From Posidonia oceanica (taxonomy: Eukaryota > Streptophyta > Magnoliopsida > Alismatales > Posidoniaceae): 64,000 nt of DNA. Made by a program: the position numbers and the translations under genes. Positions 24,001 through 34,078 of this stretch are shown here, piece after piece. How positions within the stretch are numbered: position 1 is the first letter of the stretch; each line of letters starts with the position of its first letter. The stretch is taken from contig JAZBRS010000023.1 in NCBI GenBank assembly GCA_037176725.1, forward strand, positions 27,027,001 through 27,091,000, written 5' to 3'. The notes below the pieces were generated by a model that saw only the letters and a program-made list of their open reading frames with translations, made no database searches and had not been told where the DNA came from.

Positions 24001-26805
24001 CAGGACATGACATGTGGGTCTGGGGCATTTGCTTGCAAGATCTGTAGGAGTACTAGCAACCATTTTTCAAGGTTATTTAGGGAAACTAGTTCTAAGGTAG
24101 TAATAGCTGTATAAATTAAGGAATTGTTTAGTAACATTTTCTATATTTGTAACCCTCTAATGAGGGAAAGGAATATATATATGCATATAAGGGGCAAGGG
24201 CACCCACTATGGTGACACCTTGTTTTCTGCCAGAAGGAAGATTCTACTGCTCTCTTCCTCTCTAGGAAGGATTCTACTGCTCTCTTCTTCTCTAGGAAGG
24301 ATTCTACTGCTCTCCTCTTCTGGAGTTCTTTCTTTTCCTCTCTCCCTTTTTTAGGTCTGGTTTGTCTTTGACAGTGACGTCACCATAAGTGGTTTGTGTA
24401 AATGACACTGTTTTGAAAATCAGCCTAAATAATCGGATCGGCATGGCCAATTGTCCATAATCGGTCTCAAATAGACAGTCAAAACAGTTAATTTTGAATC
24501 AGATCATTAGTCTCTGATTATTTCTGACTACATCAAGAATATCAAACTTTATGTCTTATTGCGAAGACTCAAGATTATCATGGCGCAAAAGCGCCACATT
24601 GACAAGCTGGGGTGCCTTCGGTGCATAGGTGCCTTAGGCAACAAAACAAATATGGGATTTTCCCTATTAATTACATAGTATATATACATTAGTTTATCTG
24701 ATTTCAACTATGTTAAAGACAAAATAACATTGAAATATACAAAATATAGGAAGATTTAAGTAAAATATCATGAGATTAACCACAAAAGTAAAAATTAACA
24801 TCAAACAAAGTGATCAACATGTGCCTCTGTTGCACCAAGGCACCCAAGGCATATGCTTAATTCAAAGAAGCCAAGGTGCCAAGACGCCTTTACCCAAGAA
24901 GGCGCCTTGCAACATAGGTGTCCACCTTAATAATCATACGAAGACTTGTCAAGCATTTTGTTGTATGTTTCTCTAAGTTGTGTGGTTGGTGATTATAAAG
25001 TGTTGGTGAATTTTATTTAATTGTATTACATGAATTAAATAGTTTCTAGATAATTGTTAGATACTATGACTCATGCATTTTTTATTTATCATGAACTCAT
25101 GTTGGATTTTTTTTTTCACAAGTTACATAATGCTTTTTATATTTTATATATCTAATATATAAAATATATATTAGCAAAGTCCATATAATCACTAATTGGT
25201 CCCCCACCCAGACCAATGCCAATTACTGATTTTAGCAACCTTAGTAAATGAACTCTGTAATTTTCTTTAGTAATTCCTAAGCTAAACTCACCCACAGAAT
25301 TTACTAAAAAAAGAAGAAAGGACATTTTATTGAAATCTAGTGTTCTAAAAATTCTAGGATTTCAATCAAATGAAACAAATCAAAAGGCTACTGCACAGAA
25401 AAGTTTGATTATGGAAAAAAAACTTACACAGAACGGACATTATTGTTACCATCACATATCACAGAGCTCCAAGTACATGGATTTACTTGATTTATATTCC
25501 AATCAACAAGCTGATTGGGCGTGGCCTTTAACTTAGTTTTCATGTCATAGAGTGCGTCACCTGGAAATTTTCAAGCACAACCAATTAATATTCAGATGAA
25601 ATTCTAGAAGATGCAGAACTATCAGATGTACATTACTATATTTCAATGAGAAATATAAGTGTTTTCAAACAGTATGAAAGAAACATAAAGATGAGCAACT
25701 AAAAAGACAGACCTTAAAGGTGCTGTTTCTCAAGCTCATTTCCTGACAAATGCCTAGTAAGTACAAAACTACCTCTGTTGCCTGATATATTCCCTATTAA
25801 AATATTTTCCTTGCATAATAGTACTGACACTAAACTATCATGTAATCATGTAGACGTGTCCAATGGATAGCACAATACATTTAATGGTTGAACCATATTT
25901 GTATGAAATAGTCTGAAAGATCACTATACATTTTCTATATATACTTCGACATCCTTGAACTAATGTGCATAATTTTCAAACAAATTCTGCAAACAGTGAC
26001 CTCTCCAAACCCTCATGACGATGTCTGCTTCCTTTTTGTTTTTATTGAAACAAAGACAGTGCCATACCAAAGGAATATGGAATGACTTGTGGCCTACTAA
26101 TGTGAAATTGGGTCAGTCTACTTTGTCAGGTATTCAAACCAAGGCTAGGCGCTAAGTGCAATTCCTCAGATTTCAGTCTTCAATGAAAGTCTCTCTTGAT
26201 GAAAAGCAAAACAGCTCATTATGATGCCTAATAAAACCAGCTTGAGGTAATGAACCCTACTTCAAGTTTAGAATCAAAGTCTAATTCTAGTTCAGTTTAA
26301 TGGAAGTTTTGAAACAGAAAAGAGAGAAACTGGCAGTTGGAAGTAACATATGAAGTTATTTACAAATATTTCTTACTTATAAACCCTTTGATTTGAATGC
26401 TTAAAGATTCTTATAGCTATCAAAGATATTTTCTTGAAGTTTTGACACAAGTACAATCGTAGATGCCTCCGATATAAGATAATAGATACACACCAAAAAG
26501 TGCTAGACAGCCAAAAAATTAGTGCACGTGGAAGGATGCACATATAATCAAATATTATGATTTAAAGGACAAGATATGTTTTACCAAAAAAGAAAAATTA
26601 ATCCCAGTGTCCACTATTAGTAATTTCAGCATTAGGCAAGGACAATAATTTTTTTTGAAAAAACTTTCTCCATCCCATTAATTTTTATATGCCCTGAACT
26701 AAATGATAAGAAACAAAAGTAAGTACCTTGGTAATCAGAGGCAACAAAAAGACAAAGAGAAAGCAACATAAAAAGCAACTGCATAAACAACTTTTCCAAA
26801 ACCAT
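14740..26805 (-). CDS. LRR receptor-like kinase, subfamily II (SERK-related; At5g10290/At5g65240 type), 11 coding exons
   Basis: Eleven exons join with GT/AG borders and consistent phase into 1,830 bases (609 residues plus stop): 26727-26805, 25428-25560, 23567-23638, 22304-22447, 22146-22217, 21896-21961, 21726-21796, 21476-21616, 19948-20289, 19225-19619, 14740-15054. Order: signal peptide (1-23), LRR N-terminal cap (about 27-70), five LRRs (24-residue units in 72- or 144-base exons), Cys-containing stalk, membrane span (about 220-243), basic stop-transfer, kinase. Kinase motifs: glycine loop GQGGFG (293-298), Lys314, Glu331, HRD 411-413, DFG 431-433, APE 457-459, so an RD kinase likely to be active. 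The tail ends [19 protein letters not shown]. Length and exon plan match the Arabidopsis relatives (about 613 residues). Probable plasma-membrane co-receptor or signalling kinase; ligand unknown. Introns total over 10 kb and hold repeat debris. No stop or frameshift seen. Confidence 0.92.
16492..16565. repeat. 74-bp foldback (MITE-like remnant) in intron 10
   Basis: The ends CCTGTTTGGTTGGGAT and ATCCCAATCAAACAGG are inverted repeats with one mismatch. CCTGTTTGG-type ends are common in small plant hAT-like or unclassified MITEs. No clear target duplication. Confidence 0.5.
16569..16676. repeat. Direct repeat copy 1 in intron 10
   Basis: Matches 16867-16976 with moderate divergence: (T/C)TTAAAATGCTTAAG, GTAATGG(AT)GGTAGTAG, CTCAC(A/T)TCTTT and GGGACTA(A)ATTCGA blocks. 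Could be the two LTRs of a small TRIM-like element or a tandem duplicate. Confidence 0.5.
16867..16976. repeat. Direct repeat copy 2 in intron 10
   Basis: See 16569-16676. It is preceded by TGTAACATCTCA at about 16819, a possible LTR start. No 5S-like segment typical of Cassandra was noticed. Confidence 0.5.
17281..17500. other. Unclassified TE-like debris in intron 10
   Basis: A stretch of higher GC with repeated GTCGACA/TGTCGG-type words (for example GTGTCGACCGACTC), unlike the AT-rich intron around it. No family assigned. Confidence 0.3.
18970..19085. repeat. ~60-bp tandem duplication in intron 10
   Basis: Two adjacent units share GAGGTATTA..AACTAC(A/G)AAG and TCTGGAAGAAATAAACCT. Confidence 0.8.
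19225..19619 (-). CDS. LRR kinase exon 10: catalytic core
   Basis: Contains [24 protein letters not shown] and [20 protein letters not shown]. Phase-0 donor GTAAGG directly after the His codon of LLLDH. Confidence 0.95.
19948..20289 (-). CDS. LRR kinase exon 9: kinase N-lobe
   Basis: Contains the glycine loop [12 protein letters not shown], invariant lysine in IAVKR and helix-C glutamate in REVEMIS. One residue of the hinge region reads Cys (AYCLR) where relatives usually have Arg or His. Acceptor TTCAG, donor GTACTA. Confidence 0.93.
21476..21616 (-). CDS. LRR kinase exon 8: transmembrane segment
   Basis: [20 protein letters not shown] and following residues span the membrane; the basic [17 protein letters not shown] follows on the cytosolic side. 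Acceptor TTGGCAG, donor GTTTGA. Confidence 0.92.
21726..21796 (-). CDS. LRR kinase exon 7: juxtamembrane Cys stalk
   Basis: Codes [19 protein letters not shown] and the start of the stalk, with two cysteines as in relatives. Acceptor GTGCAG, donor GTAAGC. Confidence 0.9.
21896..21961 (-). CDS. LRR kinase exon 6: LRR 5 (66 bases)
   Basis: Last repeat, [18 protein letters not shown]. Acceptor TTGGCAG, donor GTACGA. Confidence 0.9.
22146..22217 (-). CDS. LRR kinase exon 5: LRR 4 (72 bases)
   Basis: One repeat, [20 protein letters not shown]. Acceptor TGACAG, donor GTAAGT. Confidence 0.92.
22304..22447 (-). CDS. LRR kinase exon 4: LRRs 2-3 (144 bases)
   Basis: Two repeats, containing [18 protein letters not shown] and [19 protein letters not shown]. 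Acceptor GAAGCAG, donor GTGAGT. The 144-base length is the norm for this subfamily. Confidence 0.92.
23567..23638 (-). CDS. LRR kinase exon 3: first LRR (72 bases)
   Basis: One 24-residue repeat, [19 protein letters not shown]. Acceptor TTGCAG and donor GTAAGT. Confidence 0.92.
24235..24324. repeat. 30-bp minisatellite, three units, in intron 2
   Basis: Three units with core AGGATTCTACTGCTCTCTTC in tandem. It follows a stretch (about 24140-24230) that resembles the end of a degenerate retroelement. Confidence 0.85.
24578..24920. repeat. Foldback element in intron 2
   Basis: GGGGTGCCTTCGGTGCA (24609-24625) and TGCACCAAGGCACCC (24831-24845) are inverted repeats with one mismatch. Further GGTGCC/GGCGCC words flank both arms. 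A MITE-like structure of about 340 bases; the ends are not exact. Confidence 0.5.
25428..25560 (-). CDS. LRR kinase exon 2: LRR N-terminal cap
   Basis: Codes the LRRNT_2-type cap ([18 protein letters not shown], then [17 protein letters not shown]) with the paired cysteines of the CTWxxVxC motif. Donor GTAAGT. Confidence 0.92.
26727..26805 (-). CDS. LRR kinase exon 1: start codon and signal peptide
   Basis: Starts [20 protein letters not shown], a hydrophobic secretion signal, and ends one base into a Gly codon at a GTACTT donor. An acceptor (TTTGCAG) lies 55 bases upstream of the ATG, so the exon carries a short leader. Confidence 0.88.
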
Positions 26806-26860
26806 CCTCGGCGATCCACTGATAGGAACAGCACAAGCTTGATAGAAGAAAGTTGTTCAC
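26806..26860 (-). other. Leader (5' UTR) part of kinase exon 1
   Basis: Lies between a plausible acceptor (CTTTGCAG on the minus strand, ending at 26861) and the ATG. Confidence 0.55.
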
Positions 26861-27190
26861 CTGCAAAGAAAAGGGTACTTTCATTAAGATCTAGACAGTA
26901 AGCATATAAATAATGATTGTATGATGATCCAATATTTGTGTCATTTTAGAAGTAATGCATAAAAATAAAAATCGATAAAGGTTATCATAGAACAAACTTC
27001 TTATAAACATACTTGTCCAATAAGTTTGTGCCTGACGTAGAGCAACATTTTCTCAAACATGCTATATCGATAAACAAACTCTCAACAAGTTGAAAATATA
27101 TTCAGAGAAACAAATTACGGAGTCACGTGGCAGAATGGTTCCAAGATTTAAGTAAGATGGATAAAAAACCTCTCATGTCTAGTAATCACG

Positions 27191-27236
27191 ATACAACAAC
27201 AACCAGGCCTTAATCCCAGTTTATGTGGTCGGCAAA
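27191..27236 (-). mobile_element. Possible SINE 3' tail fragment
   Basis: On the minus strand it reads GCCGACC-ACATAAAC..GGATTAAGGCCTGG followed by (TTG)n, like the 3' end of Au-type plant SINEs. Only about 45 bases are visible. Confidence 0.3.
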
Positions 27237-29037
27237 ATATGCCTCATAATCATCATCATGATACTTTAAGATATGAAAGGAAAAACAACTAAGACTAATG
27301 GTGTGTATTTTCTCCATTGAAAAAAAATGTATACTATTCAAATCAGATAAGAAAGATGATAATGATTTACAATCTTTGTGCCTTTATAGGGGAAATTACA
27401 TAGTTTTTTTTATAATAAGCAGCAAATCAATTTTCCATTCAAAAGAAAAAGAAAAGTAAATAACAAAAAGGTAAACACAGACACATCCTTGGTTATAGGG
27501 ACATGTAGGTCCAATAGGTTCTCAAAGGATGTTTAGAATTGGGGGAAGCCCAACTTCACTTAGTCACCAGACCCATTACCCAAAAGGGGAGATTTTTAAT
27601 TTCAAGAATGCCCTTTCCAATTAAAGTAGAAATTTAAGCAAAGAAGTGTAATCATTGGTCAGAGGTACAGGTTAAATAAGACACTGATGGACAATCCATG
27701 AACCACATATTCATTGCAAAGTGCAAACGATGACTAAATTAGCATGACCAACAAGGATGGTGGTTCCTCATATTCAAACATTTAATGCATCTGTTGCATT
27801 ATACCTGAAATAAAATGCCAAGTCCAACAGAATCAGCTAAAGCATAACCTACACATTTCTCTACAGACTGTGCGAGAAATCCTAGGTTACAAGCTAGACA
27901 GGGTAACTTGTAATGGAAGGCTCCCACCAGTTTGACTATGTTTTTTTAAAGAAATGGATTGCATATATAGCAAATAACTTGTGGAACTGCAAAATCCTGA
28001 TAGCATAACACAAACTGAAATTCCAATCAACATTATCGGCAGAAGACCAAGAGTGCGGTCCTAACCCAACAAACTATTTTGTCGGTGGAAGATCTTAAAA
28101 TGGGTTTCTCATGCATTTAGCACATCCATTATTGTGTAACCCTGTAAGATTCCTCGATAAAATGAAAATCCAACAGAAACCAGTAACATATATACAGGAT
28201 AACCAATGGAACCACATAAAAAAGAAATACACGAATAAAAATAAGAACTATACTGAAAAATCCAAAACCATGTCACGGGCAGAAAAGCAAGGTTTACTCC
28301 TTGGTTCAGCCACACTAACATTTGTTAATAAGCAAGGCACTCCTTGTAACATCGAAGAAGGTCCTACGCTTTTTAGCTTCAGAACTGCATGAAGATGTAC
28401 ACCTGATGGTTGATGTTCATTTATATAAAATAAAAGATGATTGATTCTTTTACGTTAGTCACCATCTTTGAAGTAGTTCTGTCGATTTCTAAATCAGAAC
28501 TCTATATTACGTTACGCTTACAATATATTCCGAGGAACAAACACAGTCTAATTCTAAATGAACAGGTACATATACCATCCACAAGAGAGTCAACATCCAA
28601 AACAACTTTATTCCTAACATAGTCCTTTCTTTCAGTGTTATTCCCAAACAATAAGCAATTAATTAATATATATGTTACTATCGTTTTATGAATGAAACAT
28701 AAATTAATGGTATGGGAACAGTACTCAAAAAGAGAGGGAAAAAAACATGTCTTTATGAATAAAATTTTAATAAATAAGAAAGGAGAAATCAGGTATCCTA
28801 GCTGCAGCAGAGCCTCCAGCAGATGCTTCACCACACCAGCAAACATCTAAACAATCCGCCAAAAAATTTTAAAAAAAAAACAACACTGTTCAGTGAAACA
28901 AGAGCATACAATAAGCCCCCAAACAAACAAGATTTCAGCAAATAAATCTTAAACCAAGATCTACCAAAAAAACAAAAGGTACCCAATTTTCTATACAAAC
29001 AGAAACCGAAGAAGAGCACAAATTAAACCCGACTCAC

Positions 29038-29220
29038 TTCAGTAGAAGCTGGCTGAGAACTCCCCCTCTTCAAAATAGGGAAAACATTCAATGGATTCTC
29101 CCTCTTCGATCGAGAGAGAGAGAGAGAGAGAGAGAGCAATCATTCACTAAAAAAGGCAACAGTGGACCTGTAACTGCGACAGCAGGTAACTACCACCGAG
29201 TGTCCCTGGACCCTGGGCGG
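29038..29220 (-). other. Probable non-coding first exon of the kinase gene
   Basis: On the minus strand a CT-repeat leader, then a purine-rich stretch, ends at a GTGAGTC donor (29031-29037) that could splice to the acceptor at 26861, leaving a ~2.2-kb leader intron. The 5' limit is a guess. The intron 26861-29037 has no recognised gene. Confidence 0.4.
29112..29136. repeat. (GA)n microsatellite
   Basis: About 12 GA repeats in the presumed leader of the kinase gene; CT repeats in sense. Confidence 0.9.
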
Positions 29221-29260
29221 AAAAGACCGACGAGAATAAGGTGATCTTGCACTATCTATC

Positions 29261-29320
29261 TTCTTTCTTTCTTTCTTTCTTTTCTTGCAAACGATAAACA
29301 TCTTCTTTCTTTCTTTCTTT
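29261..29320. repeat. (CTTT)n microsatellites
   Basis: Two short TTTC/CTTT runs upstream of the kinase leader, followed by an AC-repeat near 29333-29358. Confidence 0.85.
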
Positions 29321-29774
29321 GCTTACCCCAAACACACACACACAAATTACACACACACAAATGTTGTGACTTTCCAAGAACCGCAAAAGGATGCAGTTGT
29401 GAGTTGGGCACAGTAGAGAGAGAGAAAGAGAGTTGCAATAGTTACCTTTTCATTGGGTCAAATAGAGAACTACTTACTATAAAAATAAAAAAAAGGATAA
29501 TAAATAAAGAAATGGGCACTGAATCAGTCCTCACACTTTCCTTCCCCACTTTATTTACACTTCTCCGCTTCTTTTCCACTTTTGCGACGCCCCAGTCGCT
29601 GCGTGGGCTACTGCTCGCGCCGGCTTGCGCCCACGGTCCATACGTTTTTCTTCTTCTCTTCTTTTTGCAAGTTGTCATTTGGTTGGGCTTGCTGCTGGAT
29701 GAGGATTTTTTTTGTTGTATTTGGAAATGATCTAGAGTGTCCTCTTAGTCAATACCTATCTTAAACCATCGTAG

Positions 29775-30460
29775 ACTATTAGGTTTGGTAATGAATAGGG
29801 TCTACTTATATTCAGATCTAGACCTATCTTTTTTCATAAGTCTGGGTCCAAGTCTAGACCTGTAATCTAAAATCTGGACCCAGACCCATGAAGATAAGAG
29901 GTCTAAGTCTGGATCTTGGGTCTACTTCAAAGTATATACTTTTTTATATCTTTATGTTATACTTTTCATTCCACTATTAGCAAATAAAATATTTTTTCAC
30001 ATGAATATGACATAATTTATTCAAAACTTTTTTTTTAGATGGTAGGCTTTTAATTGCAAATAGAAGAGTTACTCAACTTCACGTGCATCATTAACTTTAA
30101 TTGATATAGTACCAAGATATTGCTCATTTGTATCTTGTTCTATAAAAAAAAAAAAAAAGATAAAGTTAAACACTTAATAAATATATAATAATAAATTAAA
30201 TGAAACGAGTTTTAACTTTTAACTTAAAATATAGTTAGGATTTTAACTTTTAAGTATTATTATATATTTAAATATAGTTATTATCCATAGGTCTAGATAT
30301 TTTTTGGATCCAGACCTTACCTATTAAACAAGCAAGTCTATCAGGTCTAGGTCCACGGATTTATAGGTTTTATTTTCTAAACTTAGACCCTAACTTCATA
30401 GGTCTAGACCCACAAATCTTAGATTCAGACTCATCCTATTGACCAACAATGGATGCAGTG
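29775..30460. repeat. Decayed inverted-repeat element
   Basis: The left part holds repeated AGATCTAGACCTA and AAGTCTGGGTCC words; the right part holds their complements (GGATCCAGACC, GGTCTAGACCCA). Ends correspond roughly as CAGATCTAGACC versus GGTCTAGACCCACAAATC. The core is AT-rich with a poly(A)-like run near 30142. The family is not assigned. Confidence 0.45.
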
Positions 30461-31449
30461 ATAAGGCCATTTTTTACCTTTCAATCTTTGCAATTTATGA
30501 GTCAGTCATTTTTTTTTCTAATTGGAGAAAGATATAACTTGACCATCAAATCTGTACAAGGGTGTAGTGGTCAAATGTTCTAGATGGTCAAAAGTGGAAA
30601 GAGTCATTGTCGTGAGATTCCACGTCACAAACTATGATTTGCACTTTCCTTGGCAGTGATTGCAGGACTATGTATGAAAGTGAGATGGAAAAAAACATCT
30701 TAATCCAGTTTCTTTTGGTGCACAACACTTTTACTCCTATTCTAGCAACTCACCCATGAAAGAAAACTGCCGCTTCTTGCTCTATCTTGCTCTCTAGCTG
30801 GTCTCAATCTGTTCGTTGGCGCAGAGGTATGCTCTGATTCTCATTTTTGCTCATTACTCGCTAGCACTAGGGTGTGCTCCGATTCTCATCTTAACTCGCT
30901 ACTCTTTCGCGTTGGTCTCAACCTGTTCGCTGCCGTCGGGGTGTGCTCTGGGTTCTCTGTCCTGGAGAACTCGGGCCGGCTCATTACTGTAAAGCTTGCG
31001 ATCTGTTCTTTGCTTCTCTGGGATCTGTCCATGGGTAGGAATTCGATCCCATTTTAGTTGCTTAGGCTTAAGGAAAAAAATTAAAAAAAAATTGCGGGTT
31101 TTTGAATCTAGTCCAGCCGCTTCTCTAGAAGGTTAGTACCAGTTTCTTAACCTCCTCCCCTATTTTCGTTGGCCGGCAGAGCCCTACATCCCCCTCGACT
31201 GGCCGACAAGCTTGCCCCCCATCACCTGGGCTTGCTCTATACTGTCTTTCGAAAGATTACGAAGAGGTCACGTTGAGGAAGGCCTCAACCCCCATAGAAA
31301 AAAATTGTGAGGGAAACTCTTCTGGGAGACACTGTCGATTTACCCCGTTGGGTACCTTTAGGGGAAAAAAAAAAAGCAAGATCGGCAATATAAATCTAAG
31401 AAATCTGTTGTAAAGGGCCGCATACTTTGGTCAGAGGATGGGTTAGTAG

Positions 31450-34078
31450 TTGATCTCTGTGAATCTCTGGACCTCTGGTTTCCCTCTATACCATCTTTGG
31501 GGCCGCTTCAACCTCAAACTCTGGATGAATCTTTGGGTGGGTCTAGGGTTCCCACAAACCAGTCTCTGGTTAGTGGCTCTGGATCACTCCAGGGTGATAT
31601 TAAGCGTGAGGCAATTTTTTCCTCTTTTAGGAACTCCGATGATCCTATTATTCCTCCTGGTTGGGTTTCCTCGCCTGGCCGGCGTCCTGCTAGATCATCG
31701 ACTCTCTCACCGATTGGTAGGCCGGCAAAGCTGGCTTCGTCGGAATGTTTTGGGCACTGTCCCCAAGGGGGCTCTGACAGAACCAGCTGCAACACTGCTC
31801 CTACCGTTTCAAATTCCATTGGGACCCACTTGTTTAGCGCTTTCCATTATTCAAAGTTTAATATCAATTTAAGACACTGTTATGGCAATCCTTTGGGTTT
31901 AAATATGGATTATGGTTGTAATTCTTTGATTTTGGAGGTTAATCCTCCCAACCCTGTGCTTCGTGACGGCGTGGTCTCTGTGGAGAATCGTGCAAATCGT
32001 GCGGCAGAATCCTCAACATTTATTGCTGGGACAGCCTTTTCTTCTCCTACTAAAAAAACTTCATGCCCACGTCCCGAGCTGTCAGCCTTGCACTGCCATA
32101 CATTAATGACGCCGATTTGGAATGGATTCGCTATTGACCATTGCCCTGATCCTTTGGAATTCCGACACTTCCCCTCCAAGGAATGTAACCCTGAACCTTG
32201 GGTGTTGTCCTCTGGATCTAGATTTTTTGTCTTAGCCTCTCCGACAAAATTCCCTCTACCTCCTTCTCCACTAAGGTTCCCAGACAGAGTTAAAACCTTC
32301 CCTACCACCAGTGTGAGTCTTCTTTCTGACGAGGGGTGGTAGGTGGTATCAAGAAAGCAAGAGAGATCCCCTTTATTGCAGTTCTGCACCACTTCTAGTA
32401 GGTGTTTTAAGTGTGGCCTTCGAGGGCACCTTAAGTCCCATTGCAAATTTAATGGTTTTTTGTTTTCATTGCAAATCCCCTAACCATACAGTAGTGGTTT
32501 GCATATTTTTCTCTCAGCCTATTGATACCTCAGTTATGGCTGATCAGGCTCCACACCATCCTATTATTCTTCCCCCAACCAACAAATCTTGTGACCAACT
32601 TCTGTTTTTTTTTCTTGTTGTGCCATCGTTACCCCGTTATCATCACATGATTCTAAGGATGATCTGGGGGCCCATCTTTCCACTAACTGGACAGACACCT
32701 TGGACTAGGAGATTTTTGACTTTTTCAAAGGAAAGTTTCTTATTAAGTTCCCCACCCAGCATGTTAGAGATGACGCTCTTAAATCTTTTGGGTCCTCATT
32801 GGTATCTCTCCCGACATCATTCATGCCATGGTCTCCTCACTCTAGCTCGGTTTTCACCCTGCGTGATGAGGGTTTCTGGATCCGCTTGGAAGGCATTCCG
32901 TATCATCTCTGGAATGTAGATAGCTTTCATAGGATGTTAGGTGACCTTGCTGACCTCCTGGAAGTTGATATGAGCATGGAGAACGTAAAAAATTTAGGCT
33001 TTGCTAGGCTCAGAATCTGGCTTTGCATGGGTAAGGATCTTCTGGACACCAAGTACTTTTCTTTCTCACGACAAGTTTATCCGATCCGTTTCAGTCATAG
33101 CTGGGACCTTTGCCCTCCCTCCTCTTCTTCCTGGGGTGGCCCCTCCTTCTCTATGGGCTCTTCTTCTCATAGAGGACCTCGCAAACCTCCAGGAAGGCTT
33201 TATAAAAATCAGAAAAACTGGAAGGAGGTAGTTCTCTTCGGGCTGTTAGTTCTGGGAAGAATGTTTGGACTTGGTCTTCGGGACAGGGTCGTGGTTCTTA
33301 TAACTTTGGTAAACAATCCAATCCTTCCTCGATGTCAAATTCTAGAGGGCTTCTTCCTAAACCGGCCTCAGTCAATGTTGAAACACCTTCTGGGATCCCG
33401 CCCCCACCTGTCTCCTTGGGGACCACATCTGGCTCTTCGGAGCCGACAAACCCTATAGAACCCGCGGTCGTTATGAATACGGCGGCGGCGGTGGAGCCCC
33501 AAGCAAGTGTTAACCCCATCCTGGTCCCATCCTTCATTTCTCTTCCCAACCAAACCTTTGGGGATAATTCTCTATCGACTACCATGACACAATTTGTGAC
33601 TGCTGAGATCATAGCTAGAAAGACAAACAAAGAAAAACTAAAAGCAGTGCTGGCAGTCATTGACAGTATGGACGAGGATGAGCTAGGAGAAGTGGGATCT
33701 GTCCCCAGACCAATGCAACTCCCTTCTCTGCAAGAAAATACAGATACTGTTATCAATAATCCTACTATTTCAGCTTCTTCTTCGGCTTCTTTACTTAATC
33801 CTTCTGGGAACCCCTCCATGAAGAACACCCCCATATGTCTCTCTTACTCAGAGACTGATTCTTCGTCGGATGCCTTGGATTTGGTAGACTCTGTTTTAAC
33901 ATGGGATTTCAATGATGGTTTTTGTAATTTCTGTTCTAAAATTGGATTATCCTTTAATTCTCGGATGGAGGCTGAGAACTTTCTAAATCTTATTCGCTCC
34001 CAGCAATCTTTGCCTCCCATAAACTTAGATCATTTTTCTGATTGTATGGAGCTCTTAGGTTTTCTCCTGACTGTTTAA
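31450..34078 (+). pseudogene. LINE ORF1 remnant (nucleic-acid-binding protein)
   Basis: A frameshifted reading frame. Two CCHC zinc knuckles, CFKCGLRGHLKSHC (32403-32444) and CFHCKSPNHTVVVC (32461-32502), lie in different frames because the T run between them has an odd length. A DUF4283-like region follows (about 32740-33060), including FWIRLEGIPYHLWNVDSFHR in another frame. The last part (33332-34078) is open for about 248 residues, Ser/Pro-rich, and ends with TAA directly before the ORF2 ATG. ORF1 proteins of plant L1 elements bind RNA for retrotransposition; knuckles before DUF4283 is an order seen in some plant LINEs. Confidence 0.7.
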
